Shown in pieces: positions 20,409 through 26,546 of a stretch of 28,917 bases of DNA. Source of the stretch: an uncultured Bacilli bacterium. Lineage in GTDB: Bacteria > Bacillota_I > Bacilli_A > RF39 > UBA660. A program made the position numbers and the translations under genes. Below the pieces are notes generated by a model that was given only the letters and a program-made list of their open reading frames with translations, did not search any database and was not told where the DNA came from. The DNA lies in NCBI GenBank assembly GCA_934132915.1, contig CAKPAK010000007.1, positions 1 through 28,917 of the forward strand, in the 5' to 3' direction. The stretch's first letter is position 1, and each line of letters opens with the position of its first letter.

Positions 20409-21344
20409 TTAAGCAGCAGGTCCAGTAGGGCCTTGTGGAATTGTCAAATCTAAAACAAAATTAGGAGTAGTTCCTGAGATTGAAGCAGTAGCCTGACTAC
20501 CAGGAGCACCTGTTGTAACTGTGCCAATTGTTAAAGAAGGAGTAGCACCAGCTTCCCCTTGAGGTCCAGTAGGTCCGGTTGGTCCAATTGCTCCAGCAAC
20601 ACCTTGTGTACCAGCTTCCCCTTGAGGTCCAGTAGGTCCGGTTGGTCCAATTGCTCCAGCAACACCTTGTGCACCAGCTACCCCTTGAGGTCCAGTAGGT
20701 CCGGTTGGTCCAATTGCTCCCGCAACACCTTGTGCACCAGCTTCCCCTTGAGGTCCAGTAGGTCCGGTTGGTCCAATTGCTCCAGCAACACCTTGTGCAC
20801 CAGCATCCCCTTGAGGTCCAGTAGGTCCAGTTGGCCCAATTGCTCCAGCAACACCTTGTGTACCAGCTTCCCCTTGAGGTCCAGTAGGTCCAGTTGGCCC
20901 AATTGCTCCAGCAACACCTTGTGCACCAGCATCCCCTTGAGGTCCGGTAGGTCCAGTAGGTCCAGTTGGTCCAGTAGGTCCAATTGCTCCCGCAACACCT
21001 TGAGCACCAGCTTCACCTTGAGGTCCAGTCGGTCCAGTAGGTCCAGTCGGTCCAGTAGGTCCAGTCGGACCTATATTTCCCTGAATTCCTTGGATACCTT
21101 GGACTCCTTGTGGTCCAGTTGCTCCAGTCGGTCCAGGAACACCTTGAATACCTTGAATACCTTGAGCTCCGGTCGGACCAATTAAACCTTGTAAGCCTCT
21201 TTCACCTTGAGGCCCAGTAGGTCCAGTCGGACCTATTACACCACCAGCAGGCCCAGTAGGTCCAGTAGGCCCAATACAACAAATATATCTAGTTTTACAA
21301 TTATCTTCCTGAATTTTTTTAATTGCTTTATCAAAACAACCCAT
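20409..21344 (-). CDS. Collagen-like Gly-X-Y repeat protein
   Basis: This 311-residue protein has a short cysteine-containing head ([16 protein letters not shown], with more cysteines at 22-23), then about 235 residues of Gly-X-Y repeats dominated by GPT, and a C-terminal cap of about 45 residues ([12 protein letters not shown]... ending PQGPTGPAA). No signal peptide or membrane segment is visible, as in exosporium proteins of the BclA type, where the head directs attachment; whether this organism makes spores cannot be told. The repeats consist of 21-residue units encoded by a 63-bp tandem repeat. The Thr-rich GPT triplets are plausible O-glycosylation sites. A good AAAGGAGAT site precedes the ATG. 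It is the first gene of an operon with the glycosyltransferase. Confidence 0.93.
   Translation of the reverse strand: MGCFDKAIKKIQEDNCKTRYICCIGPTGPTGPAGGVIGPTGPTGPQGERGLQGLIGPTGAQGIQGIQGVPGPTGATGPQGVQGIQGIQGNIGPTGPTGPTGPTGPTGPQGEAGAQGVAGAIGPTGPTGPTGPTGPQGDAGAQGVAGAIGPTGPTGPQGEAGTQGVAGAIGPTGPTGPQGDAGAQGVAGAIGPTGPTGPQGEAGAQGVAGAIGPTGPTGPQGVAGAQGVAGAIGPTGPTGPQGEAGTQGVAGAIGPTGPTGPQGEAGATPSLTIGTVTTGAPGSQATASISGTTPNFVLDLTIPQGPTGPAA
20561..21019 (-). repeat. 63-bp coding tandem repeat in the collagen-like gene
   Basis: Units begin at 20561, 20624, 20687, 20750, 20813, 20876 and 20939. The first six are exactly 63 bp; the last is 81 bp because of two extra GPT triplets. Each encodes [10 protein letters not shown](E/D/V)AG(A/T)QGVAGAI. 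Units differ by only a few bases, so copy number should be unstable. Confidence 0.93.
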
Positions 21345-21493
21345 ATAAAATCTCCTTTCTATCTTATCTTATGTAACAACCCAAAAAATTACTAGTTCAT
21401 TTATAATAAGTAAAAGAAAATTTAAAATAAATAGAGTTTTCCATTACAAAGAATAAAAAAGCAATAATAAAATAAACTGAAAGGAGTGGTATT

Positions 21494-21748
21494 ATGGATG
21501 TATCTACAATTATAGGAACAGTCACTATCATAGTAACATTTATTTGTGGCTTTATTGCCAAAAAATTACCATGGTTCAATAATAAACTAATTCCTATCCA
21601 AAATCTAGCCATCGGCCTTATCTCAGGAACCATTTACTATTTAATGACCAAAGATATTAATCTAGTAATTATCTCAATTGGCTTAGGTGCCGGAGGTGCC
21701 TATGACCTCGCAAAAAATATAAAAACTTTACTTAAAAAAAATAAATGA
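21494..21748 (+). CDS. Small holin-like membrane protein
   Basis: This is an 84-residue protein with two to three hydrophobic segments: IIGTVTIIVTFICGFIA, a central LIPIQNLAIGLISGTIYYLM, and LVIISIGLGAGGAYDLA. It ends with a lysine-rich tail (KTLLKKNK). The layout and the NNKLIPIQNLAIGLI segment resemble small holin-like proteins of Bacillota prophages, but no endolysin or other phage gene adjoins it. The start has a strong AAAGGAGTGG site five bases upstream. It is divergent from the collagen-like gene and followed by a terminator, so it is a single-gene unit. A non-phage function in surface-protein release or cell envelope is possible. Confidence 0.7.
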   Translation: MDVSTIIGTVTIIVTFICGFIAKKLPWFNNKLIPIQNLAIGLISGTIYYLMTKDINLVIISIGLGAGGAYDLAKNIKTLLKKNK

Positions 21749-21769
21749 ACCATCATTACTATCTTCATA

Positions 21770-21806
21770 AAAAGAAGTACCTAATCAAAGGATACTTCTT
21801 TTCTTT
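21770..21806 (+). terminator. Rho-independent terminator
   Basis: AAAAGAAGTA pairs perfectly with TACTTCTTTT (21770-21779 with 21793-21802), and CC/GG extend it past one bulged A. A T-rich tail follows. It ends the holin-like transcript. Confidence 0.8.
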
Positions 21807-21899
21807 AGAAAAATATCAAAAATCATAAGTATTCTCTATCAGTACTTTTCTAATCATTGTAAAAACAAATGTCAAATAAAAAAATAACTTCTCTCATCA

Positions 21900-21928
21900 T
21901 TTACAACAATTCCAAAATATAGTATTCT
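21900..21928 (+). promoter_or_regulatory. Promoter for the 3-hydroxyacyl-CoA dehydrogenase gene
   Basis: TTTACA (21900-21905), a 17-base spacer and TATTCT (21923-21928) precede a GAAAGGAG ribosome binding site. The -10 hexamer is the same as that at 12764-12769. Confidence 0.6.
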
Positions 21929-21956
21929 TTAGTTAAATATCGAAAGGAGAAAATAG

Positions 21957-22910
21957 ATGAAAAATATAACAATAATGGGTGGAGGAGTATTAGGCTCCCA
22001 AATAGCATTTCAATCTGCTTACTGTGGATTTAATGTAACAATATGGCTACGAAGCAAAAGTAGTATCGAAAGAACAAAACCAAAATTAGAAAATTTAAGA
22101 AAAAGCTACATAGAAGCAATAGAACTAATGGATAAACCCGAAGGAAAAACACTAAATAATTGGTGCCGAGGTATCGCTTTAAAAGAAGAATTTAACAAAG
22201 AAGAATGTCTTAAAAAAGTAGAAGAAGCATTCCAAAATATTAAACTAGAACTAGAGATGAAAAAAGCAGTAGAAGATGCTGACTTAGTAATCGAATCTAT
22301 GTCTGAAGACTTTAATGCAAAAAAAGAATTATATCAAAAAATGTCTCCATTACTACCAGAAAAAACAATTGTAGTAACTAATTCTTCTACCATGCTACCA
22401 AGTCGCCTTGCCAAATATACAGGAAGACCAACCAAATTTTTAGCCTTACACTTTGCTAACTCTATTTGGAAAAATAATACAGCAGAAGTCATGAAACATG
22501 CCAAAACAGAAAATAAATATTTTGATGAAGTCTTGAATTTTGCCAAAGAAATAAATATGATTCCATTACCACTTCATAAGGAAAAGTCAGGCTATTTATT
22601 AAATTCTATGTTAATTCCATTTCTATTCTCAGCCCTAGACTTACTAGTAAATGAAATATCTGACCCCGTTAGCATTGATACAGCCTGGACACTAGGAACA
22701 GGAGCCCCAGAAGGACCATTCCAAATACTAGATACGGTAGGTCTAAAAACAGCCTATGACATTGTTCAAATGTATGTAAAAATTCCATCCTTCCTAGCCC
22801 CATATAACTTCAAAGGAATGTCTAAATTACTAAAAAAATATATCGATGAAGGAAAATTAGGTAAATCCTCAAAAGAAGGTTTCTATAAATACGATAACAA
22901 AGGGGAATAA
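21957..22910 (+). CDS. 3-hydroxyacyl-CoA dehydrogenase family protein
   Basis: This 317-residue enzyme belongs to the NAD-dependent 3-hydroxyacyl/3-hydroxybutyryl-CoA dehydrogenase family. The Rossmann motif GGGVLG is at residues 8-13. DADLVIESMSED corresponds to the nucleotide-binding strand, and N142-S143-S144-T145 contains the conserved substrate-contact serine. The catalytic histidine is H165 in LALHFANSIW, where the usual HF-NP motif has NS. The C-terminal domain carries GYLLNSMLIP with the conserved Asn, and LGTGAPEGPFQILD. There are no thiolase, crotonase or acyl-CoA dehydrogenase genes nearby, so the pathway is unclear; it could act on a different hydroxyacid. It is monocistronic, with its own promoter and a terminator containing its stop. 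Confidence 0.88.
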   Translation: MKNITIMGGGVLGSQIAFQSAYCGFNVTIWLRSKSSIERTKPKLENLRKSYIEAIELMDKPEGKTLNNWCRGIALKEEFNKEECLKKVEEAFQNIKLELEMKKAVEDADLVIESMSEDFNAKKELYQKMSPLLPEKTIVVTNSSTMLPSRLAKYTGRPTKFLALHFANSIWKNNTAEVMKHAKTENKYFDEVLNFAKEINMIPLPLHKEKSGYLLNSMLIPFLFSALDLLVNEISDPVSIDTAWTLGTGAPEGPFQILDTVGLKTAYDIVQMYVKIPSFLAPYNFKGMSKLLKKYIDEGKLGKSSKEGFYKYDNKGE

Positions 22911-22921
22911 ACCTCTTTTTT
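22899..22921 (+). terminator. Terminator containing the dehydrogenase stop codon
   Basis: AAAGGGG (22899-22905) pairs with CCTCTTT (22912-22918, one G-U pair) around a 6-base loop that contains most of the TAA stop. It runs into six T residues. Confidence 0.75.
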
Positions 22922-22995
22922 CTATAAACGAAAAATACTTAAAACTTACATTGTTTTAATATAAATAAAAAATAATATTAAAGGAGACTAAACTA

Positions 22996-23691
22996 TTGAA
23001 GAAATTAAAACTATCATTTCTTACTATTACATTAATATTCTCTATCATTATAGGAATTCTTTTCTTTCATACTAGTATTGGCATTCCAAATAAAATTAGA
23101 TTAAAAGTTTTATTTATTTCTTTTCTTCCATCTATCATAATTTCTTTATTTATCATTCTAAAAAAATTTCTCAATAAAAAAATAAGTAAAGAAAGGAATT
23201 TGCTTCTAAAAATCATTTTTACTTATTTATTAATATTTTATTATATCTTTAGTATAGTAGAAATATCTTTTATTAGATTTGAAAATCCCATTACAGATAA
23301 AAAATATTATTCATTAATAGAAAAATCTTCAAAAGTATTCCCTAAAGAAATCCCCAATAATGTGGAAAAAATAAAATTTGAACAGACAAATGGATTACTT
23401 CAAGCAGAAACAAGTACTTCGTTATATTATATAGATAAAAATCTAAATCAAGAAGATTTCCAAAAGAAATATCAGTCCCAATCTATTTGGATAGGCTACT
23501 ATAAAGATTATAATAAAGAAAATCACTCATTGACATCAAATTTCTTCAACCAAGAAAATAAAGATAATTTTCTTATTTACCTAATAGAAGATAAATGCTA
23601 CAAAAAAAGTAGTTGCAACCATGGTAATCTTTCATTTGTTGCTATTAATGAAATCACAAAAGAAGTAATTTATGAAAGTAAGTATTGGTAA
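22996..23691 (+). CDS. Three-helix membrane protein, unknown
   Basis: I do not recognise this 231-residue protein. It starts with TTG after an AAAGGAG site, with no nearby ATG alternative. Three hydrophobic helices are visible at about residues 5-28, 34-54 and 70-92 (SFLTITLIFSIIIGILFF, KVLFISFLPSIIISLFIIL, IFTYLLIFYYIFSIVEISF). A hydrophilic domain of about 135 residues follows, beginning near ENPITDKKYYSLIEKS and containing a KCYKKSSC pair of cysteines. Charge distribution favours an extracytoplasmic C-terminal domain. It stands alone between two terminator-like hairpins. No function is inferred. Confidence 0.75.
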   Translation: MKKLKLSFLTITLIFSIIIGILFFHTSIGIPNKIRLKVLFISFLPSIIISLFIILKKFLNKKISKERNLLLKIIFTYLLIFYYIFSIVEISFIRFENPITDKKYYSLIEKSSKVFPKEIPNNVEKIKFEQTNGLLQAETSTSLYYIDKNLNQEDFQKKYQSQSIWIGYYKDYNKENHSLTSNFFNQENKDNFLIYLIEDKCYKKSSCNHGNLSFVAINEITKEVIYESKYW

Positions 23692-23706
23692 TATATTTTA
23701 AAGGCT

Positions 23707-23754
23707 TCAATCTTTAACTAAGACAGAAGCTGTATTGGTTAATTGTGTTTCCAT
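23707..23754 (-). other. Possible 15-codon ORF or gene-start remnant
   Basis: On the minus strand an ATG with a very good GAAGGAG site five bases upstream opens a 15-residue frame starting METQLTNTAS and ending at TGA. It could be the surviving start of a deleted gene, a leader peptide, or chance. The rest of 23692-23978 holds no other coding sequence that I can see. Confidence 0.25.
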
Positions 23755-23816
23755 AATTTCTCCTTCAAATTAGTTTATACAAAAATTCTTTCTGGGGAAT
23801 TATTTTTTTATCAAAG

Positions 23817-23840
23817 GAAAATACTTAAGAAGTACTTTTC
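23817..23840. terminator. Possible terminator hairpin
   Basis: GAAAATACTT pairs with AAGTA-TTTTC, with one bulged C at 23835 and a 3-base loop; T-rich sequence follows. It lies 126 bases after the membrane protein gene and could end its transcript. Confidence 0.4.
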
Positions 23841-23975
23841 TACTTATAAAATCATTAAAATGGAATAGGAAAGTTATGTACAATCAAAATATATAGTTAT
23901 TGATTAAGGGTAAATATGGCAATTATTAATTATTGATAAATAATGATAAAATATCTAGAATGATAAGTAAAATTT

Positions 23976-23984
23976 TGTTATAAT
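23976..23984 (+). promoter_or_regulatory. Extended -10 promoter for the leader RNA
   Basis: TGTTATAAT (TG 23976-23977, TATAAT 23979-23984) is a consensus extended -10; no clear -35 is seen. The transcript would begin near 23991, leaving about 125 bases before the next start codon. Confidence 0.65.
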
Positions 23985-23990
23985 GAAATC

Positions 23991-24102
23991 ACATTATCTC
24001 TTGCGTTGATAATGAATTAAAAATTGATGTCGATAATTTATATTTTAGCAAGAAAAATATATCTATTCGGGAGTATACCATAAAGGTATATTCTCTTTTT
24101 TT
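23991..24102 (+). ncRNA. Structured leader or free RNA ending at a terminator
   Basis: Between the extended -10 promoter and the terminator at 24069 lies about 110 bases with potential structure. CATTATC (23992-23998) pairs perfectly with GATAATG (24008-24014). The loop of this hairpin contains TCTTGC (23999-24004), which is complementary to GCAAGA at 24048-24053, allowing a pseudoknot or an alternative long-range stem. A weaker AAATT/AATTT hairpin lies in between. The RNA is therefore either an attenuator leader for the nuclease-like gene or an independent small RNA. It matches no riboswitch class I can recall. Confidence 0.45.
24069..24102 (+). terminator. Terminator in front of the nuclease-like gene
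   Basis: An 11-bp stem (24069-24079 with 24085-24095, two G-U pairs) has an ATAAA loop and is followed by seven T residues. It lies between the leader promoter and the ribosome binding site (AAAGGAGA) of the gene at 24118, so only read-through or antitermination would express that gene. Confidence 0.82.
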
Positions 24103-24117
24103 GAAAGGAGACAAAAA

Positions 24118-24608
24118 ATGAATAACGGATATCAGAATGAATATGATTTTGTAAAATTATTTAACAATAAATACTTAAATGAATTAGATCAAAATTCAAT
24201 TCAATTTTTATATGAACTATTTGGAAAAAAATAAAAAATGATGAATCAATTATATCTTGGAAAAATAAAATGGTTCAAAAAGCAGATATATTTATTAAAT
24301 ATAAAAATAATGTCAAAGGAATTAGTTTAAAATGTGGTAATAGTAATTCTATGCGCCATGAACAAATCCAAGAATTTAAAATGTATTTAGAAAAATTAGG
24401 AATACAATATAATACAATTAATAAATATGTAAGTTACCATTATGGGGATGCAAAAGATAAAGAAGGAAAAATAAATTTCTCACAATCATTAAGTTCAGAA
24501 GAATATAAAAAAATATACCAAAGTGAAATTGATATTTTTAACAATTGCATAAATAAAACAAGAATAATAGTAAAAAAAATAATAAAAGTTAGTTTAGTGT
24601 ATAATTAA
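24118..24608 (+). pseudogene. PD-(D/E)XK-like nuclease gene, frameshifted and probably truncated
   Basis: An ATG at 24118 with a strong AAAGGAGA site opens a 38-codon frame (MNNGYQNEYDFVKLF...) that meets TAA at 24232. The continuation lies in the -1 frame and can be read from there to 24608. Shifting within the A7 run at 24225-24231 joins them into 163 residues without a break. The restored protein has E8, D57 in KADIFIKY and S70-L71-K72 in GISLKCG, resembling the acidic and lysine positions of PD-(D/E)XK nucleases, then INKYVSYHYGD. From memory such proteins run longer, and the last residues (KKIIKVSLVYN) look like read-out into unrelated sequence, so the C-terminus is probably lost. The shift could instead be programmed. 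Confidence 0.6.
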
Positions 24609-24694
24609 TTGATTTATAATAATTCTTTTAAGAGCAAGTTCTTTATCTTAAAAAAGCCAAGCAAGACGAAGGTTTCCCTTCAAAGCTACTCCAC

Positions 24695-24725
24695 AAAAAA
24701 AACACCCAACGGGTGTTAATTTTTC
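24695..24725. terminator. GC-rich terminator hairpin usable in both directions
   Basis: AACACCC (24701-24707) pairs with GGGTGTT (24711-24717) around a 3-base loop. The minus strand continues into T8, the plus strand into AATTTTT. It would end the small RNA on the minus strand and any transcript from the nuclease-like gene on the plus strand. Confidence 0.85.
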
Positions 24726-24796
24726 AAATGGAGCCAACGTCGTAGGTATCTACAACTTTTTCCAATATACGAATTGATACACAAATATCAATCTCT
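24695..24796 (-). ncRNA. Candidate three-hairpin small RNA
   Basis: On the minus strand an extended -10 promoter (24803-24811) is followed by about 100 bases with three hairpins. The first is ATTGATA/TATCAAT (24792-24773, 7 bp). The second is GTTGTAG/CTACGAC with an ATAC loop (24756-24739, 7 bp with one G-U). The third is a GC-rich AACACCC/GGGTGTT terminator (24717-24701) ending in a T tract. No convincing open frame lies inside. It is divergent from the gene at 24945 and convergent with the broken nuclease gene. I do not recognise its family. Confidence 0.5.
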
Positions 24797-24802
24797 AATA
24801 AT

Positions 24803-24811
24803 ATTATATCA
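24803..24811 (-). promoter_or_regulatory. Extended -10 promoter of the small RNA candidate
   Basis: Minus strand TGATATAAT is a consensus extended -10 (TATAAT 24808-24803). The -35 region is weak. A further TTGTCA at 24843-24838 is too far away to pair with it. Confidence 0.5.
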
Positions 24812-24912
24812 TAAAAATCATCATTCTATTATAATTTTGACAAAAAAATTGAACCTGTAATCAATTCTTCTAAATTTTTATCAGATTAACTAAAAAACAA
24901 TATGATGTTTCA

Positions 24913-24921
24913 TGTTATAAT
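24913..24921 (+). promoter_or_regulatory. Extended -10 promoter for the 454-residue protein gene
   Basis: TGTTATAAT (TG 24913-24914, TATAAT 24916-24921) lies just before the AAGGAAGGAG ribosome binding site. No -35 match is seen. It is identical to the nine-base element of the leader RNA at 23976-23984. Confidence 0.65.
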
Positions 24922-24944
24922 AAAACAAAGGAAGGAGTATGGTT

Positions 24945-26309
24945 ATGGACGAAAAAAGTTTATTAGAGCAAGTGTTAAACATAGATAAAAAGTTAGAAAA
25001 AATATTTGCGGAAATAACGCACGGTTTACCATACAAGTTATTTAGAAAAAAAATCATTTCAGAGGTATCAAAAAATGATTATTATAATCAATTAGAATTT
25101 TTATTAAGTAAAATGAGTAACAGTGATTTATTAGTGATTATGAATGTTGCTGATTATGTGACGAAAATAATATTTGTACCTAAATATTTAAGCGAGGCAT
25201 TTGTGGATTATGAAAAAATCAAAAATGATCCAGATTATCTAATTCAAGCTTATAATGAGCTTGTAAATCAGCAAAAGGCTATTGCTTCTATGTCTAAAAA
25301 TAAAGATTATTATGAAATTGTTATGAAAAAAGCTAATATTAAAAAAATAGAAAAATATTTGCTCGAATCTATGACAAATGAACAAATTCAAAAATTAGCA
25401 AATTCATCTAAAGATTGGCAAAAAAAATTATATTTCTATGGTTTTTTAAAAGCTGGAAACAAACCATGTAAATTTAAAAAGTATAAAGGAAATAAATATT
25501 ATGTTTTAAAGGTGAAATACACAACTAAACAAGATAAAAACGAATACTACTATATTTGTAATGATAAAAATATTTATAAGGGTGATAAAGTAATAGTTAC
25601 TTCATATACTGGACATAGTTATGATTTAAAAGTTGCAAAGGTATTAGAAACAGCTTATTTTGAAGAAAAAAATTTACCAGTAAGTATTGATAATTCTGAA
25701 GAAGTTATTGCAAAAGCAGATGAAATTGAAGAATTTGGTGGTAAATATTCTTTTGGAAAATTAAAATTTTACGATAAAAAAGGGAAAAAAGTTCCATTTT
25801 TTGATGCTGATTTAGATAGGCAATCATATCTTAGTTCATTAAAAATTGCTGATCAAATTACTGATAGATTAAATAATAATATCAAAAAAGAATTATCAAA
25901 TATACCTAATTTTGAATTAGTGCCAAGTAGCCTTAAACGAGTTATTATGGATGAATATATGATTTATGAACCAAAACATATAAGTGAAATTGTAGGTTTA
26001 GAAGATGAAATATGTGATTATATATTATTTAATGTAAAAAATACAGAGGTATATGAAACAACAAAAGAAATGACTAAAAATGTAATAGATACTTTAGATG
26101 AAAATGATTTTGAAAATTTGTTAAATGATACATTTGTTGAGAGTAATTCTGATTTTATTAAGTATATTGAAAATAATTTTGTTAGAGGGAAACATAATTT
26201 AAAACAAAATGATGAATGGATAGCAAAAAATGTATTTAATAAAACTATTGTTGAACTACAAAAAATTAACAAATTTAAACATGATCAAGAAAGATATAAA
26301 AATTCATGA
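24945..26309 (+). CDS. Unrecognised 454-residue protein of the accessory region
   Basis: I cannot place this protein in a family. It has no signal peptide or membrane helix and is very lysine-rich. Three parts can be seen. An N-terminal helical region (about 1-165) has charged, possibly coiled-coil helices. A central beta-rich segment (about 180-250) includes YYVLKVKYTT, EYYYICNDKNIYKGDKVIVTS and LPVSIDNSEEVIAKADEIEE, suggesting a small barrel. A helical C-terminus follows (TDRLNNNIKKELSNIP to the end). An ATG at 24939 lies only one base after GGAG, so the ATG at 24945, spacer seven, is chosen. It lies beside a nuclease-like pseudogene and a zinc-ribbon nuclease, so a defence or mobile-element role is possible but unproven. 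Confidence 0.75.
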   Translation: MDEKSLLEQVLNIDKKLEKIFAEITHGLPYKLFRKKIISEVSKNDYYNQLEFLLSKMSNSDLLVIMNVADYVTKIIFVPKYLSEAFVDYEKIKNDPDYLIQAYNELVNQQKAIASMSKNKDYYEIVMKKANIKKIEKYLLESMTNEQIQKLANSSKDWQKKLYFYGFLKAGNKPCKFKKYKGNKYYVLKVKYTTKQDKNEYYYICNDKNIYKGDKVIVTSYTGHSYDLKVAKVLETAYFEEKNLPVSIDNSEEVIAKADEIEEFGGKYSFGKLKFYDKKGKKVPFFDADLDRQSYLSSLKIADQITDRLNNNIKKELSNIPNFELVPSSLKRVIMDEYMIYEPKHISEIVGLEDEICDYILFNVKNTEVYETTKEMTKNVIDTLDENDFENLLNDTFVESNSDFIKYIENNFVRGKHNLKQNDEWIAKNVFNKTIVELQKINKFKHDQERYKNS

Positions 26310-26406
26310 TTTTAATTTTAGAAATATAAATATAAAAAATGTTGTGTTAGAAGATAGCGTAGAAAATTTGTTAATTATTGCAACAGAAAAACATTATGTA
26401 CAATGA
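26281..26406 (+). CDS. Possible small ORF overlapping the end of the 454-residue gene
   Basis: An ATG at 26281, overlapping the previous gene by 29 bases in another frame, opens a 41-residue frame (MIKKDIKIHDFNF... ending EKHYVQ). It has a plausible mixed alpha/beta composition but no Shine-Dalgarno. It may be a coupled small gene, a remnant of a longer gene, or chance in AT-rich DNA. The remaining gap to 26546 shows no other feature. Confidence 0.25.
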   Translation: MIKKDIKIHDFNFRNINIKNVVLEDSVENLLIIATEKHYVQ

Positions 26407-26546
26407 AAAATTACACACTATAATGAATATGCAAACTAATAAGAGTTTAATGAATGAATAAGATGATACAAGTTAACAAATATTACATATTTAATATTGA
26501 ATAAAGATTATTTTAAAAATAGTTAGTAATTAAAGCAGGTGGAATT

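Noticed and set aside
20561..21019. Regular repeats resembling a CRISPR array
   Set aside because: Units are contiguous 63-bp coding repeats in frame, with no unique spacers.
20559..21185. A 208-residue Ser/Arg-rich open frame antisense to the collagen-like gene
   Set aside because: It is the mirror of the GPT-encoding tandem repeat. It has no ribosome binding site and the sense frame gives a clear collagen-like protein.
21494..21748. Prophage remnant around the holin-like gene
   Set aside because: No integrase, lysin, structural or packaging gene is adjacent; the neighbours are a collagen-like gene and a metabolic gene.
24695..24796. The tail of the small RNA candidate (TTGAAAAA before a CACCC/GGGTG terminator) recalls the end of a tracrRNA
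   Set aside because: No CRISPR repeats, anti-repeat or cas genes are present in the window; the similarity is short and partly generic.
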